Shown here: in pieces, positions 53,517 to 61,872 of the stretch
Numbering within the stretch: position 1 is the stretch's first letter
Layout of the letters: the number at the start of each line of letters is the position of its first letter
Assembly: GCA_038207565.1 (NCBI GenBank)
Contig: JBBQZQ010000023.1
Span: 3,595 to 67,594 of the forward strand
Source of the DNA: JALZAI01 sp038207565
GTDB lineage: Bacteria; Actinomycetota; Actinomycetes; Mycobacteriales; Jatrophihabitantaceae
Direction of reading: 5' to 3'
Length of the DNA: 64,000 nucleotides
Notes under the pieces: model-generated
What the model was told of the DNA's origin: nothing
What the model saw: the letters and a program-made list of their open reading frames with translations, nothing else
Databases searched by the model: none
Program-made: the position numbers and the translations under genes

Positions 53517-54239
53517 ATGCCCAACAGGGTTCGAGCCGCGATCAAAACTGGAGTGCGGCGATCGCTCAGGCGCGCCGGATACGATATCGTTCCCCTAGCA
53601 GGGGGGCTCGTCGACCTCCAAAAACGACTTCTTTCTTCGGTAGGCGTGGCAATAGACGTAGGTGCTAACGTCGGGCAGTTCGGGGAGCGGCTTCGGGATA
53701 TCGGGTACGCCGGCCGAATCATCTCGTTCGAACCGAGTCACGAGGCCTTCGGAGTTCTGCGATCTAAGACAGCGCGCGACCCGAATTGGGAAATCCGCCG
53801 CACCGCGCTCGGCGCAAGTTCCGGGCTGGCAAAGCTGAACGTCTCCGCCAATAGTGTCAGCTCATCCCTGCTCGACGTTGGAGAGATCCATCTGCGTGCC
53901 GCGCCGGCGTCCAGGATTGTCGAGGTCGAAACCGTCCCGGTCACCACACTTGATAGCGCGCTTGACGGAATGACCGACTCAATTTACCTGAAACTCGACG
54001 TGCAAGGTTTCGAGCTCCCCGTGATAACTGGAGGCGAATGGGCACTCGCTCACGCGGCCGCCGTGCAGATTGAGGTCTCGTTCGCTGATTTGTACGAGGG
54101 ACAAACTGATTGGCTGGAGGTCTGTTCCTATCTCCAGGCCCGTGGATTTGTGATGCGCTATGTCGAACCGGGTTATGAAGACAGGCGGACGGGTTTCATG
54201 CTCCAAGCCGATTTGCTCTTCATTAGACGCGACGAATAA
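53517..54239 (+). CDS. FkbM-family methyltransferase
   Basis: A 240-residue SAM-dependent methyltransferase of the FkbM type. Motif I is VGVAIDVGANVGQFGERLRD; then RIISFEPSHEAFGVL, TLDSALDGMTDSIYLKLDVQ (the family's ...KxDxQGxE motif, KLDVQGFELPVITGG). These enzymes often O-methylate sugars of surface glycans. It has GC lower than the nuo block, as do its neighbours up to 56.3 kb. Confidence 0.88.
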   Translation: MPNRVRAAIKTGVRRSLRRAGYDIVPLAGGLVDLQKRLLSSVGVAIDVGANVGQFGERLRDIGYAGRIISFEPSHEAFGVLRSKTARDPNWEIRRTALGASSGLAKLNVSANSVSSSLLDVGEIHLRAAPASRIVEVETVPVTTLDSALDGMTDSIYLKLDVQGFELPVITGGEWALAHAAAVQIEVSFADLYEGQTDWLEVCSYLQARGFVMRYVEPGYEDRRTGFMLQADLLFIRRDE

Positions 54240-54348
54240 ACGCGCTTTCCCATGCCCTGATTATCGTCGCGAAGGCTTCGGAGGGGGTGTTCCGGTAGTT
54301 GACGCATCGTGTCGCAAAAGACCTCCGACAATTTCGGCAACACGGCTA

Positions 54349-55263
54349 TCAGGCCTTCCAACTTGGAAGCTCGCGCCGTAGCAATCCCTCCAGCCGCTCG
54401 ATGTCGGAACGGTAATATTCTCGCAGCCGATTCGTCACGTCGGCCGGAACCACACTGGCGTCCGCCCGAAACAGTTGTGAAAGCAGAATCCTATCGATGC
54501 CGGCCACAGTCCAACTGAATATGCGCGGCGCCATAGCGCTAGGGCGAGCGAGGGAAGTGTACGTCTTATCCGCATTCCACGACAAAATATATCGATTGCG
54601 CAGATTCAGGAAGCGTAACCGCCTGCGGTCGTATACGCCCTTATTGATGCTCCTCATTTGGTAGGGCGGTCGAAAGTCCAAGTTATCGACGCCTAGAAAA
54701 CGAAATATGGACCGGAAACTTGCCGACGGGTGTTCCCGCAGCTCATCGTTGAACAGAATATGGATATCGTTCAGGGAGAAGTAGCGCAAGTACGTTGTCA
54801 AGTGCCGCCCGTAAAGGCCCCAGTCGAGGATATCCGCCGCACTAGGACTAGACTCGCGATAAGCGCCGTCGAGCACCTTGGTCAGGCCGACGCCAGGATC
54901 CTCGACTGGCAGAAGGCCCCATCGCACGTGCCAAAAATATGCTGATACGGCTCGGGCAACCGGATCGCGCAAGCAAAGTAAGAGCTTTGGGCGCCTGCCC
55001 AGTCCATTTAATCGCTCAGGAACCTCTGGACGGGCGAAGTAGTCCGGACACTTGATGCCACGCATCTGCTTGTCTGAGTGTTCGCACAGGGACCCCTCGA
55101 GCGCCACCATTTTGGCGGCACTGAAAACGGGATCGCGAAACACCGGAACTTCTCCGTTGGGCATCCAGATGTCGGGGTGCTGGCCGATACCGCGGGCGAG
55201 CTGGGTGGTCCCACCCTTCTGCGCCCCGATGACTACAAAATCAAGCCCGCACCCTGTGTTCAC
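54349..55263 (-). CDS. Sulfotransferase domain protein
   Basis: A 304-residue close paralogue of the protein at 31455. It has FVVIGAQKGGTTQLARGIG (5'-phosphosulfate loop), HPDIWMPNGEVPVFRDPVF, and LCLRDPVARAVSAYFWHVRW (3'-phosphate site), then GLLPVEDPGVG and RRRLRFLNLRNRYILSW. Sulfate would be moved from PAPS onto a hydroxyl, presumably of the glycan made here. Its ATG overlaps the stop of the upstream GT2 gene (4 bp), tying sulfation to a glycosyltransferase. Confidence 0.87.
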   Translation of the reverse strand: MNTGCGLDFVVIGAQKGGTTQLARGIGQHPDIWMPNGEVPVFRDPVFSAAKMVALEGSLCEHSDKQMRGIKCPDYFARPEVPERLNGLGRRPKLLLCLRDPVARAVSAYFWHVRWGLLPVEDPGVGLTKVLDGAYRESSPSAADILDWGLYGRHLTTYLRYFSLNDIHILFNDELREHPSASFRSIFRFLGVDNLDFRPPYQMRSINKGVYDRRRLRFLNLRNRYILSWNADKTYTSLARPSAMAPRIFSWTVAGIDRILLSQLFRADASVVPADVTNRLREYYRSDIERLEGLLRRELPSWKA

Positions 55264-56279
55264 CCGCCAGACGCTCTGCTCTTGCGAACCAGTCTATAGC
55301 CGAGGTAGGGCAAGCGCTCAAACCGAACAATTGCCAGCGCTGCAAATGAAACAGCCAGAAAGTCCCTTCGGCGAATTAACTCGGTGAACCCTGGTGTGCG
55401 AATAGCGCTGCGAGCCCATTCTGTTATATCATGTAGTTCGTTATTCATATATTCCGCTCGCGACGCTATCTGCAGGATAGCGATCGCTATTGCACGGGCC
55501 TCGAAGCACGCCAGCGCACGCCAGTATCGAGATTGATTGAAGTTGGTCGCAACGATCTGCCGAGCATGATCGCGGACGGAAACCAGCGCTCGAATATTTC
55601 GATTGTCGACCGCTTGTCTGTACTCGCGCCCTTGGACGTAAGTGTATAGCCGCTGTCGCGTCGCGACGACGCGATCTGCGCCGGCCAGAACGTCCAGCAT
55701 CGCATAAAGGTCCTCGTGCATTTGCAAATCCGAGAACGGCGCAGGTCCGAGAAGGGAGCGACGAATCAGCTTGTTCCACACATGTCCGGAGACGTCCCCA
55801 TTCAGTAACCACCGCAGTGCCTCTCCGCAAATGGCAACCTCCCCGGCGATTCGTTTCATGGACAGCGACGGCGCATTACGTTTCGATGCCGAACCGTCGC
55901 GCTGACTCCATGCTGCGCATATCGATACGTCCGCACCAGCACGCTGAGCGGCCGTGTATAAGGCCGAGAGTATCCCAGGTTCCCACGTGTCGTCGCAATC
56001 GCAGAACCAAATAAATCGTTCCGTGGCCAAGGTCAGCCCCGCGTTTCGCGCTCCGCCCGGCCCCACGCCTTCGTCAAGCTCGATAAGCTGCAAATTTCTC
56101 ATACCCGCGGACGCCGCCATTACGAGTGACTTTGTGGAGTCACGGCAGCCGTCTAGCACGATGATGATCTCTGCCGGTTGGGGGTCCAATGACCGGGTCT
56201 GTCTGATCGCCGCCGAGGCGTGCGCCGCCGCGTCCCGCATCGGCATGATCACCGAGATGGGCAGCGTGCCCTGGGTCAT
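55260..56279 (-). CDS. GT2 family glycosyltransferase
   Basis: A 339-residue GT-A transferase. It starts PISVIMPMRDAAAHASAAI, followed by EIIIVLDGCRDSTKSLV, GVGPGGARNAGLTLATERF and the DxD-type IWFCDCDDTWEPGILSALY. The mid-part DVSGHVWNKLIRRSL and PFSDLQMHEDLYAMLDVL resembles transferases of capsule clusters. It is the last gene of the polysaccharide region before core metabolism genes. Confidence 0.88.
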   Translation of the reverse strand: MTQGTLPISVIMPMRDAAAHASAAIRQTRSLDPQPAEIIIVLDGCRDSTKSLVMAASAGMRNLQLIELDEGVGPGGARNAGLTLATERFIWFCDCDDTWEPGILSALYTAAQRAGADVSICAAWSQRDGSASKRNAPSLSMKRIAGEVAICGEALRWLLNGDVSGHVWNKLIRRSLLGPAPFSDLQMHEDLYAMLDVLAGADRVVATRQRLYTYVQGREYRQAVDNRNIRALVSVRDHARQIVATNFNQSRYWRALACFEARAIAIAILQIASRAEYMNNELHDITEWARSAIRTPGFTELIRRRDFLAVSFAALAIVRFERLPYLGYRLVRKSRASGG

Positions 56280-56419
56280 CGGCGCCTCACCGCATTGCGA
56301 TCTTGACCCACAGGTGGAGGGATTGTGTAATCAGGCGCACGAGTGCGAATGTACCTGAGAATTTGCGCCGGACCCGGCGCGGCAACAGCCCTGCGACATA
56401 GCTGCGCGATACTTGTCGC

Positions 56420-56587
56420 GTGTCTGAAAGAGTGAGACCAGTGCGGCGCTCGAAGAAGTCGAGCAAGCTCAAGCGCTGGCGGCGCGAGACGCCGACCAAC
56501 GAAATCGCCATGACGTTGGTCGGGATCGGCGCCGTGCTGCTGCTGCTGCTGCTCGCCGTCGTCGCAGCCATTCTCATTCTCGGCTGA
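56420..56587 (+). CDS. Small basic single-helix membrane protein
   Basis: A 55-codon frame from GTG 56420 to TGA 56587. The first half is strongly basic (RRSKKSSKLKRWRRE), then TPTNEIAMTLVGIGAV leads into a leucine-rich helix ending in a short Gly tail. The build suggests a positive-inside single-pass protein. It ends 6 bp before the korB stop on the opposite strand. No family is recognised, but strand-specific composition makes it look real. Confidence 0.55.
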   Translation: MSERVRPVRRSKKSSKLKRWRRETPTNEIAMTLVGIGAVLLLLLLAVVAAILILG

Positions 56588-56593
56588 GCGCGG

Positions 56594-57628
56594 TCAGGCG
56601 ATCGACCACGTGTCCGCGCCGCGCAGCAGCGACTGCAGAGCAGCCCCGTCGCGGGGCGCTTTGGCCGCAGCCGCGTCGAGCTGGCCTTCCATCAGCGAGT
56701 CGTAGGTCGCCCGCTCGACCGACCGGAACACGCCCATCGGCGCATAGCGGCTATCGAGTGATTGCAACCGCGAGAGTGCGAAGGCGTAGGCGGGGTTCTC
56801 GTGGTGGGCGTCGTGCACGACCACGCTGGGATCGTCGGCGGCGACGCCGTCCGCCACCGACAGCGAACCGTCGGCGGATCGGACGATGGCCTTCTTGCCG
56901 ACGCCGTCGGCGTCGACGGCGCCGAAGCGCAGCGGCTGACCGTGCTCCATCCGGATCATCCAGTCATCGCGGATGTCGGCATCCTTGAGCACCTCGAACG
57001 CACCGTCGTTGAAGATGTTGCAGTTTTGGTAGATCTCCACTAGAGCAGTTCCCTGGTGGTCGGCCGCCGCGCGCAATACCGAGGTGAGGTGCTTGCGGTC
57101 GCTGTCCAGGGTGCGCGCCACGAAAGTGGCTTCGGCACCCAGCGCGACCGAGACCGGGTTGAACGGGTTGTCCAGCGAGCCCATCGGCGTCGACTTGGTG
57201 ATCTTGCCGAGCTCCGAGGTAGGGGAGTACTGCCCCTTGGTCAGGCCATAGATCCGGTTGTTGAAGAGCAGGATCTTCAGGTTCACGTTGCGGCGCAAGG
57301 CGTGGATGAGGTGGTTGCCGCCGATCGACAGCGCGTCACCGTCACCGGTCACGACCCACACCGACAGGTCGGTGCGCGACGTCGACAGGCCGGTCGCGAT
57401 CGCGGGCGCACGCCCGTGGATGGAGTGCATGCCATAGGTGTTCATGTAGTACGGGAAGCGGCTCGAGCAGCCGATGCCTGAGATGAACACGATGTCTTCT
57501 TTGGGGATACCGAGATCGGGCATGAAGCCCTGCACCGCGGCGAGGATCGCATAGTCACCGCATCCGGGGCACCAGCGCACCTCCTGGTCGGTCTTGAAAT
57601 CCTTCGGCTTGAGACTCAGCTCAGTCAT
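56594..57628 (-). CDS. korB: 2-oxoacid:ferredoxin oxidoreductase, beta subunit
   Basis: A 344-residue thiamine-diphosphate subunit of a 2-oxoglutarate:ferredoxin oxidoreductase, an oxygen-tolerant type used in actinobacteria beside or in place of the 2-oxoglutarate dehydrogenase. It has VRWCPGCGDYAILAAVQG, FISGIGCSSRFPYYMNTYG, the ThDP motif VVTGDGDALSIGGNHLIHAL and NNRIYGLTKGQYSPTS. Cysteines for a 4Fe-4S cluster are present. Its ATG overlaps the korA stop by 4 bp. 2-Oxoglutarate as substrate rests on family resemblance. Confidence 0.93.
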   Translation of the reverse strand: MTELSLKPKDFKTDQEVRWCPGCGDYAILAAVQGFMPDLGIPKEDIVFISGIGCSSRFPYYMNTYGMHSIHGRAPAIATGLSTSRTDLSVWVVTGDGDALSIGGNHLIHALRRNVNLKILLFNNRIYGLTKGQYSPTSELGKITKSTPMGSLDNPFNPVSVALGAEATFVARTLDSDRKHLTSVLRAAADHQGTALVEIYQNCNIFNDGAFEVLKDADIRDDWMIRMEHGQPLRFGAVDADGVGKKAIVRSADGSLSVADGVAADDPSVVVHDAHHENPAYAFALSRLQSLDSRYAPMGVFRSVERATYDSLMEGQLDAAAAKAPRDGAALQSLLRGADTWSIA

Positions 57629-59484
57629 GCACCCTCACTTCCGATGACGCCGGCGAGCATCTCGGCGAGCTCGTCGGCCTTGAACGGCAGCCCACGTACC
57701 TGGGTCACGCTCATCGCGTCCACCAGGTACTTCGCGCGGATCAGCATGGCCAACTGGCCGAGATTCATCTCCGGGATGACGACCTTCTCGTAGCGCGACA
57801 GCACCTCGCCGAGATCGGCCGGGAACGGGTTCAGGTGACGCAGGTGTGCCTGCGCCACCGACGCGCCGGTCGCGCGAATCTGCCGGCACGCGGCACCGAT
57901 CGGTCCGTACGTCGAACCCCAACCGAGAACCAGCACCCGGGCGTCGCCGTCAGGATCCTCGACCGTCATCGGCGGCAGCGAGCGCGCTATGCCGTCGATC
58001 TTGGCCTGGCGCGTACGCACCATGAAGTCGTGGTTGTCAGGGTCGTAGCTGATGTTGCCGGTCTTGTCGGCCTTCTCGATGCCGCCGACCCGGTGCTCGA
58101 GCCCGGCTGTCCCCGGCACCGCCCACGGGCGCGCCAGCGTGTCGGGATCGCGCAGGTAGGGCAGGAACTCGCCGTGCTCGCCGTTCGGTTCGGTTGCGAA
58201 CTCGACCGAGAGATCCGGCAGGTCGTCGACGGTCGGCACCTGCCACGGCTCGGAGCCGTTCGCGAGATATCCGTCGGACAGCAGGAACACCGGGGTGCGG
58301 TAGGTCAACGCGATGCGCGCAGCCTCCACTGCCGCCTCGAAGCAGTCACCCGGGGACTGCGGCGCGATGACGGGCACCGGCGCCTCGCCGTTACGTCCGT
58401 ACATCGCCTGCAGCAGGTCGGACTGTTCGGTCTTGGTCGGCAGCCCGGTGGAGGGGCCACCGCGCTGGATGTCGCAGATGATCAGCGGCAACTCAAGCGA
58501 TACGGCCAGACCGATCGTCTCCCCCTTGAGCGCGATTCCCGGGCCGGACGACGTCGTGATCGCCAGCGCACCGCCGAACGCCGCACCGAGCGCGGCGCCG
58601 ATCCCGGCGATCTCGTCCTCTGCCTGGAACGTCCGCACGCCGAACCGCTTGTGTTTGGACAGCTCGTGCAGGATGTCGCTTGCCGGCGTTATCGGGTACG
58701 CGCCGAGATACAGCGGCAGGTGCGCGCGCTGCGCGGCGGCGATGAGCCCGTAGGCGAGCGCCAAGTTACCGGTGATGTTGCGGTAGAGCCCGCTCGGCAT
58801 CGAGGTCGCCGGCTTGACCTCGTAGGACACCGCGAAGGCCTCGGTCGTGTCACCGAAATGGATGCCCGCCCTGAAGGCGGCGAGGTTGGCGCTGGCGATG
58901 TCGGGCTTGTTCGCGAACTTGCGCTCGATGAAAGCGATCGTGCCATCGGTCGGACGCGAGTACATCCACGACAGCAGTCCCAGCGCGAACATGTTCTTGC
59001 TGCGCCCGGCGTCCTTGCGCGACAGGCCGGTGCCCTCGAGCGCGTCCAGCGTCATCTGCGTCAACTCAAGAGAGTGCACCTGGTAACCCTCCAGGGTGCC
59101 GTCCTCGAGCGGGTTGCTCGACCAGCCGACGCGTGCCAGCGCCCGGCTGGTGAAATCGTGCGTGTCGACGATCAGCGTTGCGCCCTTGGGCAGGTCGCCG
59201 AGGTTGGCCTTCAGTGCGGCCGGGTTCATGGCCACCAATACGTCCGGACGATCGCCCGGGGTCAGGATGTCGTGATCGGCGAAGTGCAGTTGGAAGGACG
59301 AGACCCCGGCGAGGGTGCCCTGCGGCGCGCGGATCTCGGCTGGGAAGTTCGGGAACGTGGCGAGATCATTTCCGAACAGCGCGGTCTCCTGCGTGAAGCG
59401 ATCACCCGTGAGCTGCATGCCGTCACCGGAGTCGCCGGCGATTCGGATGACCACTCGATCGAGCTGCTGCACGTTCTTGGTCAT
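57625..59484 (-). CDS. korA: 2-oxoacid:ferredoxin oxidoreductase, fused gamma-alpha subunit
   Basis: About 619 residues. The N-terminal gamma domain has VVIRIAGDSGDGMQLTGDRF and AEIRAPQGTLAGVSSFQLHF; the alpha domain begins near residue 230 with GNLALAYGLIAAAQRAHLPL, YPITPASDILHELSK, FQAEDEIAGIGAALGA and TSSGPGIALKGETIGLAV. It transfers electrons from 2-oxoacid oxidation with CoA to ferredoxin together with KorB. Start MTKNVQQLD at 59484 is preferred over ATG 59514. The operon order korA-korB is standard. Confidence 0.93.
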   Translation of the reverse strand: MTKNVQQLDRVVIRIAGDSGDGMQLTGDRFTQETALFGNDLATFPNFPAEIRAPQGTLAGVSSFQLHFADHDILTPGDRPDVLVAMNPAALKANLGDLPKGATLIVDTHDFTSRALARVGWSSNPLEDGTLEGYQVHSLELTQMTLDALEGTGLSRKDAGRSKNMFALGLLSWMYSRPTDGTIAFIERKFANKPDIASANLAAFRAGIHFGDTTEAFAVSYEVKPATSMPSGLYRNITGNLALAYGLIAAAQRAHLPLYLGAYPITPASDILHELSKHKRFGVRTFQAEDEIAGIGAALGAAFGGALAITTSSGPGIALKGETIGLAVSLELPLIICDIQRGGPSTGLPTKTEQSDLLQAMYGRNGEAPVPVIAPQSPGDCFEAAVEAARIALTYRTPVFLLSDGYLANGSEPWQVPTVDDLPDLSVEFATEPNGEHGEFLPYLRDPDTLARPWAVPGTAGLEHRVGGIEKADKTGNISYDPDNHDFMVRTRQAKIDGIARSLPPMTVEDPDGDARVLVLGWGSTYGPIGAACRQIRATGASVAQAHLRHLNPFPADLGEVLSRYEKVVIPEMNLGQLAMLIRAKYLVDAMSVTQVRGLPFKADELAEMLAGVIGSEGA

Positions 59485-59869
59485 TGCGGTCGTTCGCCTC
59501 CGGGCGGTTGCCATCTCGTGCCCGACGTGGCGATCTCGATGCGTCTACGGCGGGCGTTGCGGGCACGGCGGGTTTCGACGATGACCGCAACCTATCCATC
59601 GTACTTTCGTCCCGCCCCCCGCGCCGGTGGGCTCGCTCACCCTGCGGCAAGTTCCAGGACAGCGCGCCGTGCTGACTGCGCGGGGGCCGGGCAAGGTCTC
59701 AGCAAATCGCCGCAAATGGATTGAATCGGATAAATCGGATGTGGCCATTACCGGAACGGCACAACCTGCCAGTGGGCCGATGAGGGAGCAGCGCGCAGTA
59801 GCCCCTACGTTGGGCGAAGAACCCGAGCAGTCCGCCTAAACCTGCGCGGTGGCTCACTGAGGAGTACGG
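59485..59869. other. Divergent intergenic region upstream of korA
   Basis: About 385 bp between korA and the plus-strand unknown gene. It should contain promoters in both directions. Short frames on either strand show no homology. A lower-GC patch at 59700-59760 (aatggattgaatcggataaa) may be promoter DNA. No terminator or RNA gene is recognised. Confidence 0.35.
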
Positions 59870-60268
59870 ATGCAAGAGCTGACGCTTCCCTCGTTCGCGA
59901 TGGACTGCCGTGACTGGCTCGTCGTCACCCCCGAAGACGCAGGAATGTCCGACGAGGTCGACGGCGCCCCTGTGCTGGCCGTCTTGTCCACCGCCGTCCT
60001 GGGTGTCGACAGCTTCAGCCCCGCGAGCGGCGTACTCACCGTGGGCCTACTCGAGGACGACGTGCAGGTCGGTGCCCGCCCACTTGAGGGCGAGACGCCG
60101 GCGGCAGAGCTCGTGGACGAGGGCGAGGACGACTGCATGCGCTTCGTGCTCCCGGCTCCGAACGGGCAGCTGGCGCTGCTCGCCGAGTTCAATCTGCCCG
60201 ACGGCCCCGACCCCGCCGTCGTCGAGCGCGTCGAGTCGTTGATGCGCTCCTTCCGCTGGGCGGCTTGA
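59870..60268 (+). CDS. Hypothetical protein
   Basis: A 132-residue, acidic, soluble protein that I do not recognise. It starts MQELTLPSFAMDCRDWLVVT and ends with a regular pattern PAVVERVESLMRSFRWAA that looks like a C-terminal helix. Middle region: VGARPLEGETPAAELVDEGE. Actinobacteria carry small proteins of this length near ESX loci with a similar final SFRW-type helix, but nothing else here supports such a link. ATG 59870 has a gaggag-like purine stretch upstream. Coding use looks genuine. Confidence 0.7.
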   Translation: MQELTLPSFAMDCRDWLVVTPEDAGMSDEVDGAPVLAVLSTAVLGVDSFSPASGVLTVGLLEDDVQVGARPLEGETPAAELVDEGEDDCMRFVLPAPNGQLALLAEFNLPDGPDPAVVERVESLMRSFRWAA

Positions 60269-60331
60269 CCTACTCAAGCATTCCTACGGTTTAACTAGAC
60301 AAACGATTTAGGATCGGCCACACTTGAAGCT

Positions 60332-60868
60332 GTGGTTGACAATTTCCGCGCAACGCATGTCGCGCCCTCTCGGCGAGACCGCGTGCGCCTCGATCCTGCG
60401 GAGCTCGTCGACTTCGGCCGCTTCTTCGCCGACGAGGTCGCCGCTGGCAGGTGTCCCTTCGTGCACGACAACGAGGATCAACGCTGGCACCAACGCCTCT
60501 ACCGCGACCCGCGCGTCGACATCTGGCTGATCAGCTGGCTGCCGAGCCAGGGCACGCAACTTCACGACCATGGCGGGTCGTCGGGCGCATTCACCGTCCT
60601 GTCGGGAGCGCTCACCGAGACGGTGTACTCGCTCGGCGCGGGACTGCGTGACGTCGACCGCGGCACCGGATGCAGGGTGGGCTTCGCCGGGCACTACGTT
60701 CACGACTTGCGCAACATCGCCGACCAGCCTGCGGTGAGCATGCACAGCTACTCCCCACCCCTCACCCGCATGACCTTCTACGATGTCGAAGGCGGAATGC
60801 TCGCCCCGATCGCGACGGTCGCCACCGACCACCCTGAAACCGAACTCGAGGTGCCCGAAGCATCGTGA
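60332..60868 (+). CDS. Cysteine dioxygenase family protein
   Basis: A 178-residue cupin that would oxidise cysteine thiol to cysteine sulfinate with iron and oxygen. The iron-binding motif is THLHDHGG-like: LISWLPSQGTQLHDHGGSSG has two His, and a third candidate is in HYVHDLRNIADQPAVSMHSY. The family tyrosine-cysteine features are not confirmed. Start GTG 60332. The following rhodanese gene overlaps the stop by 4 bp; cysteine dioxygenase plus rhodanese is a known actinobacterial pair for sulfur handling. Confidence 0.85.
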   Translation: MVDNFRATHVAPSRRDRVRLDPAELVDFGRFFADEVAAGRCPFVHDNEDQRWHQRLYRDPRVDIWLISWLPSQGTQLHDHGGSSGAFTVLSGALTETVYSLGAGLRDVDRGTGCRVGFAGHYVHDLRNIADQPAVSMHSYSPPLTRMTFYDVEGGMLAPIATVATDHPETELEVPEAS

Positions 60869-61274
60869 CCTCCGCGCGATTCACCTGCGTCGACGACCTG
60901 CTCGCGGACGCCCGCGGCCGGCTCGCCCGCGTCAGAGCCGACAAAGCAGCTGCCGCGCTCGACGACGGTGCCCGGTTCGTGGACATTCGACCGCACGCGC
61001 ACCGAGTGAGCGACGGCGAGATCCCGGGCTCGTTGATCGTCGAGCGCAATCATCTGGAATGGCGGCTGCACCCGTCGTCCGACGCCCGGCTGTCCATGGC
61101 TGCACCCGACCAACGCTGGATCGTGGTGTGCGCCGAGGGCTACACCTCGTCGCTTGCCGCGGACGCGCTGAACTCGATAGGGGTTCCGCGACGGACCTCA
61201 TCGGCGGGTTCCACGCCTGGCGTGACTCCGGGCGGGCAACCGCGCGGGTGGGACGCCGACGGAGCAGATCGTGA
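60865..61274 (+). pseudogene. Rhodanese-like protein with one frameshift
   Basis: The frame from 60865 has DDGARFVDIRPHAHRVSDGE and the active-site loop WIVVCAEGYTSSLAADALNS, with cysteine as the expected nucleophile. It then goes out of frame at about 61190. In the next frame the rhodanese C-terminus continues as TDLIGGFHAWRDSGRAT and stops at 61274. One missing G near 61190 (ccgcgacgg) explains it. If the base loss is a sequence error, this is an intact rhodanese of about 136 residues, working with the cysteine dioxygenase it overlaps. Confidence 0.75.
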
Positions 61275-61288
61275 CGTTGATCGCCGGT

Positions 61289-61819
61289 CTAGACAACTTC
61301 GTCGATCGTGGCCGAGGCGACGTCGAAGACGAAGCCGCGCACATCCTCGCGGTGCGGTAGCCAGCGGCAGGCGCGTACCAACGTGATCGAGTCACGGACT
61401 GCCTTGTGGACGTCGGTGAAGCCCGGCACGTCCCACGGCGGCGCCTGTCCGGAGTCCTCCGCCAGCTGTGCGCGGAACGCAGTGTCGTCGAAGTCGTCCA
61501 TACCGCATTCGGTGTGGTGCAGGATCACGATCTCCCGGGTTCCCAGGGCGCGCTGACTCAGCGCCAGCGAGCGAAGCACGTCGTCGGTGACCACGCCGCC
61601 CGCGTTGCGGATCAGGTGGGCGTCACCGATCTCGAGACCGAGCGCACCGAAGAGATCGAGCCGTGAGTCCATGCAGGCGACGACGGCGAGTCGCAGTTTG
61701 GGACGCAGCGGTCGTGGGCCGGGGAAGCTGGATGCGTACCCCTCGTTGGCATGAATGAGGTGATCGATCGCGGACACGTTGGAAGTCAACCAGACGCCGC
61801 ATTTGCCGGTGTGATCCAT
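61289..61819 (-). CDS. Beta-class carbonic anhydrase
   Basis: A 176-residue or shorter zinc enzyme that interconverts CO2 and bicarbonate. The zinc ligands are in VVACMDSRLDL (Cys, and the Asp-Arg pair) and VILHHTECGMDDF (His and Cys), with IRNAGGVVTDDVLRSLALSQ between them, the short beta-CA (mycobacterial Rv1284-like) type. ATG 61819 is given; GTG 61777 (VSAIDHLI) matches the normal family start better. It faces the rhodanese gene, 14 bp apart. Confidence 0.93.
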   Translation of the reverse strand: MDHTGKCGVWLTSNVSAIDHLIHANEGYASSFPGPRPLRPKLRLAVVACMDSRLDLFGALGLEIGDAHLIRNAGGVVTDDVLRSLALSQRALGTREIVILHHTECGMDDFDDTAFRAQLAEDSGQAPPWDVPGFTDVHKAVRDSITLVRACRWLPHREDVRGFVFDVASATIDEVV

Positions 61820-61872
61820 TCGCCGGCTTCGCTGCGGGGAACGTCAGTGTCGACGTCCACGTTGCACTAGAC

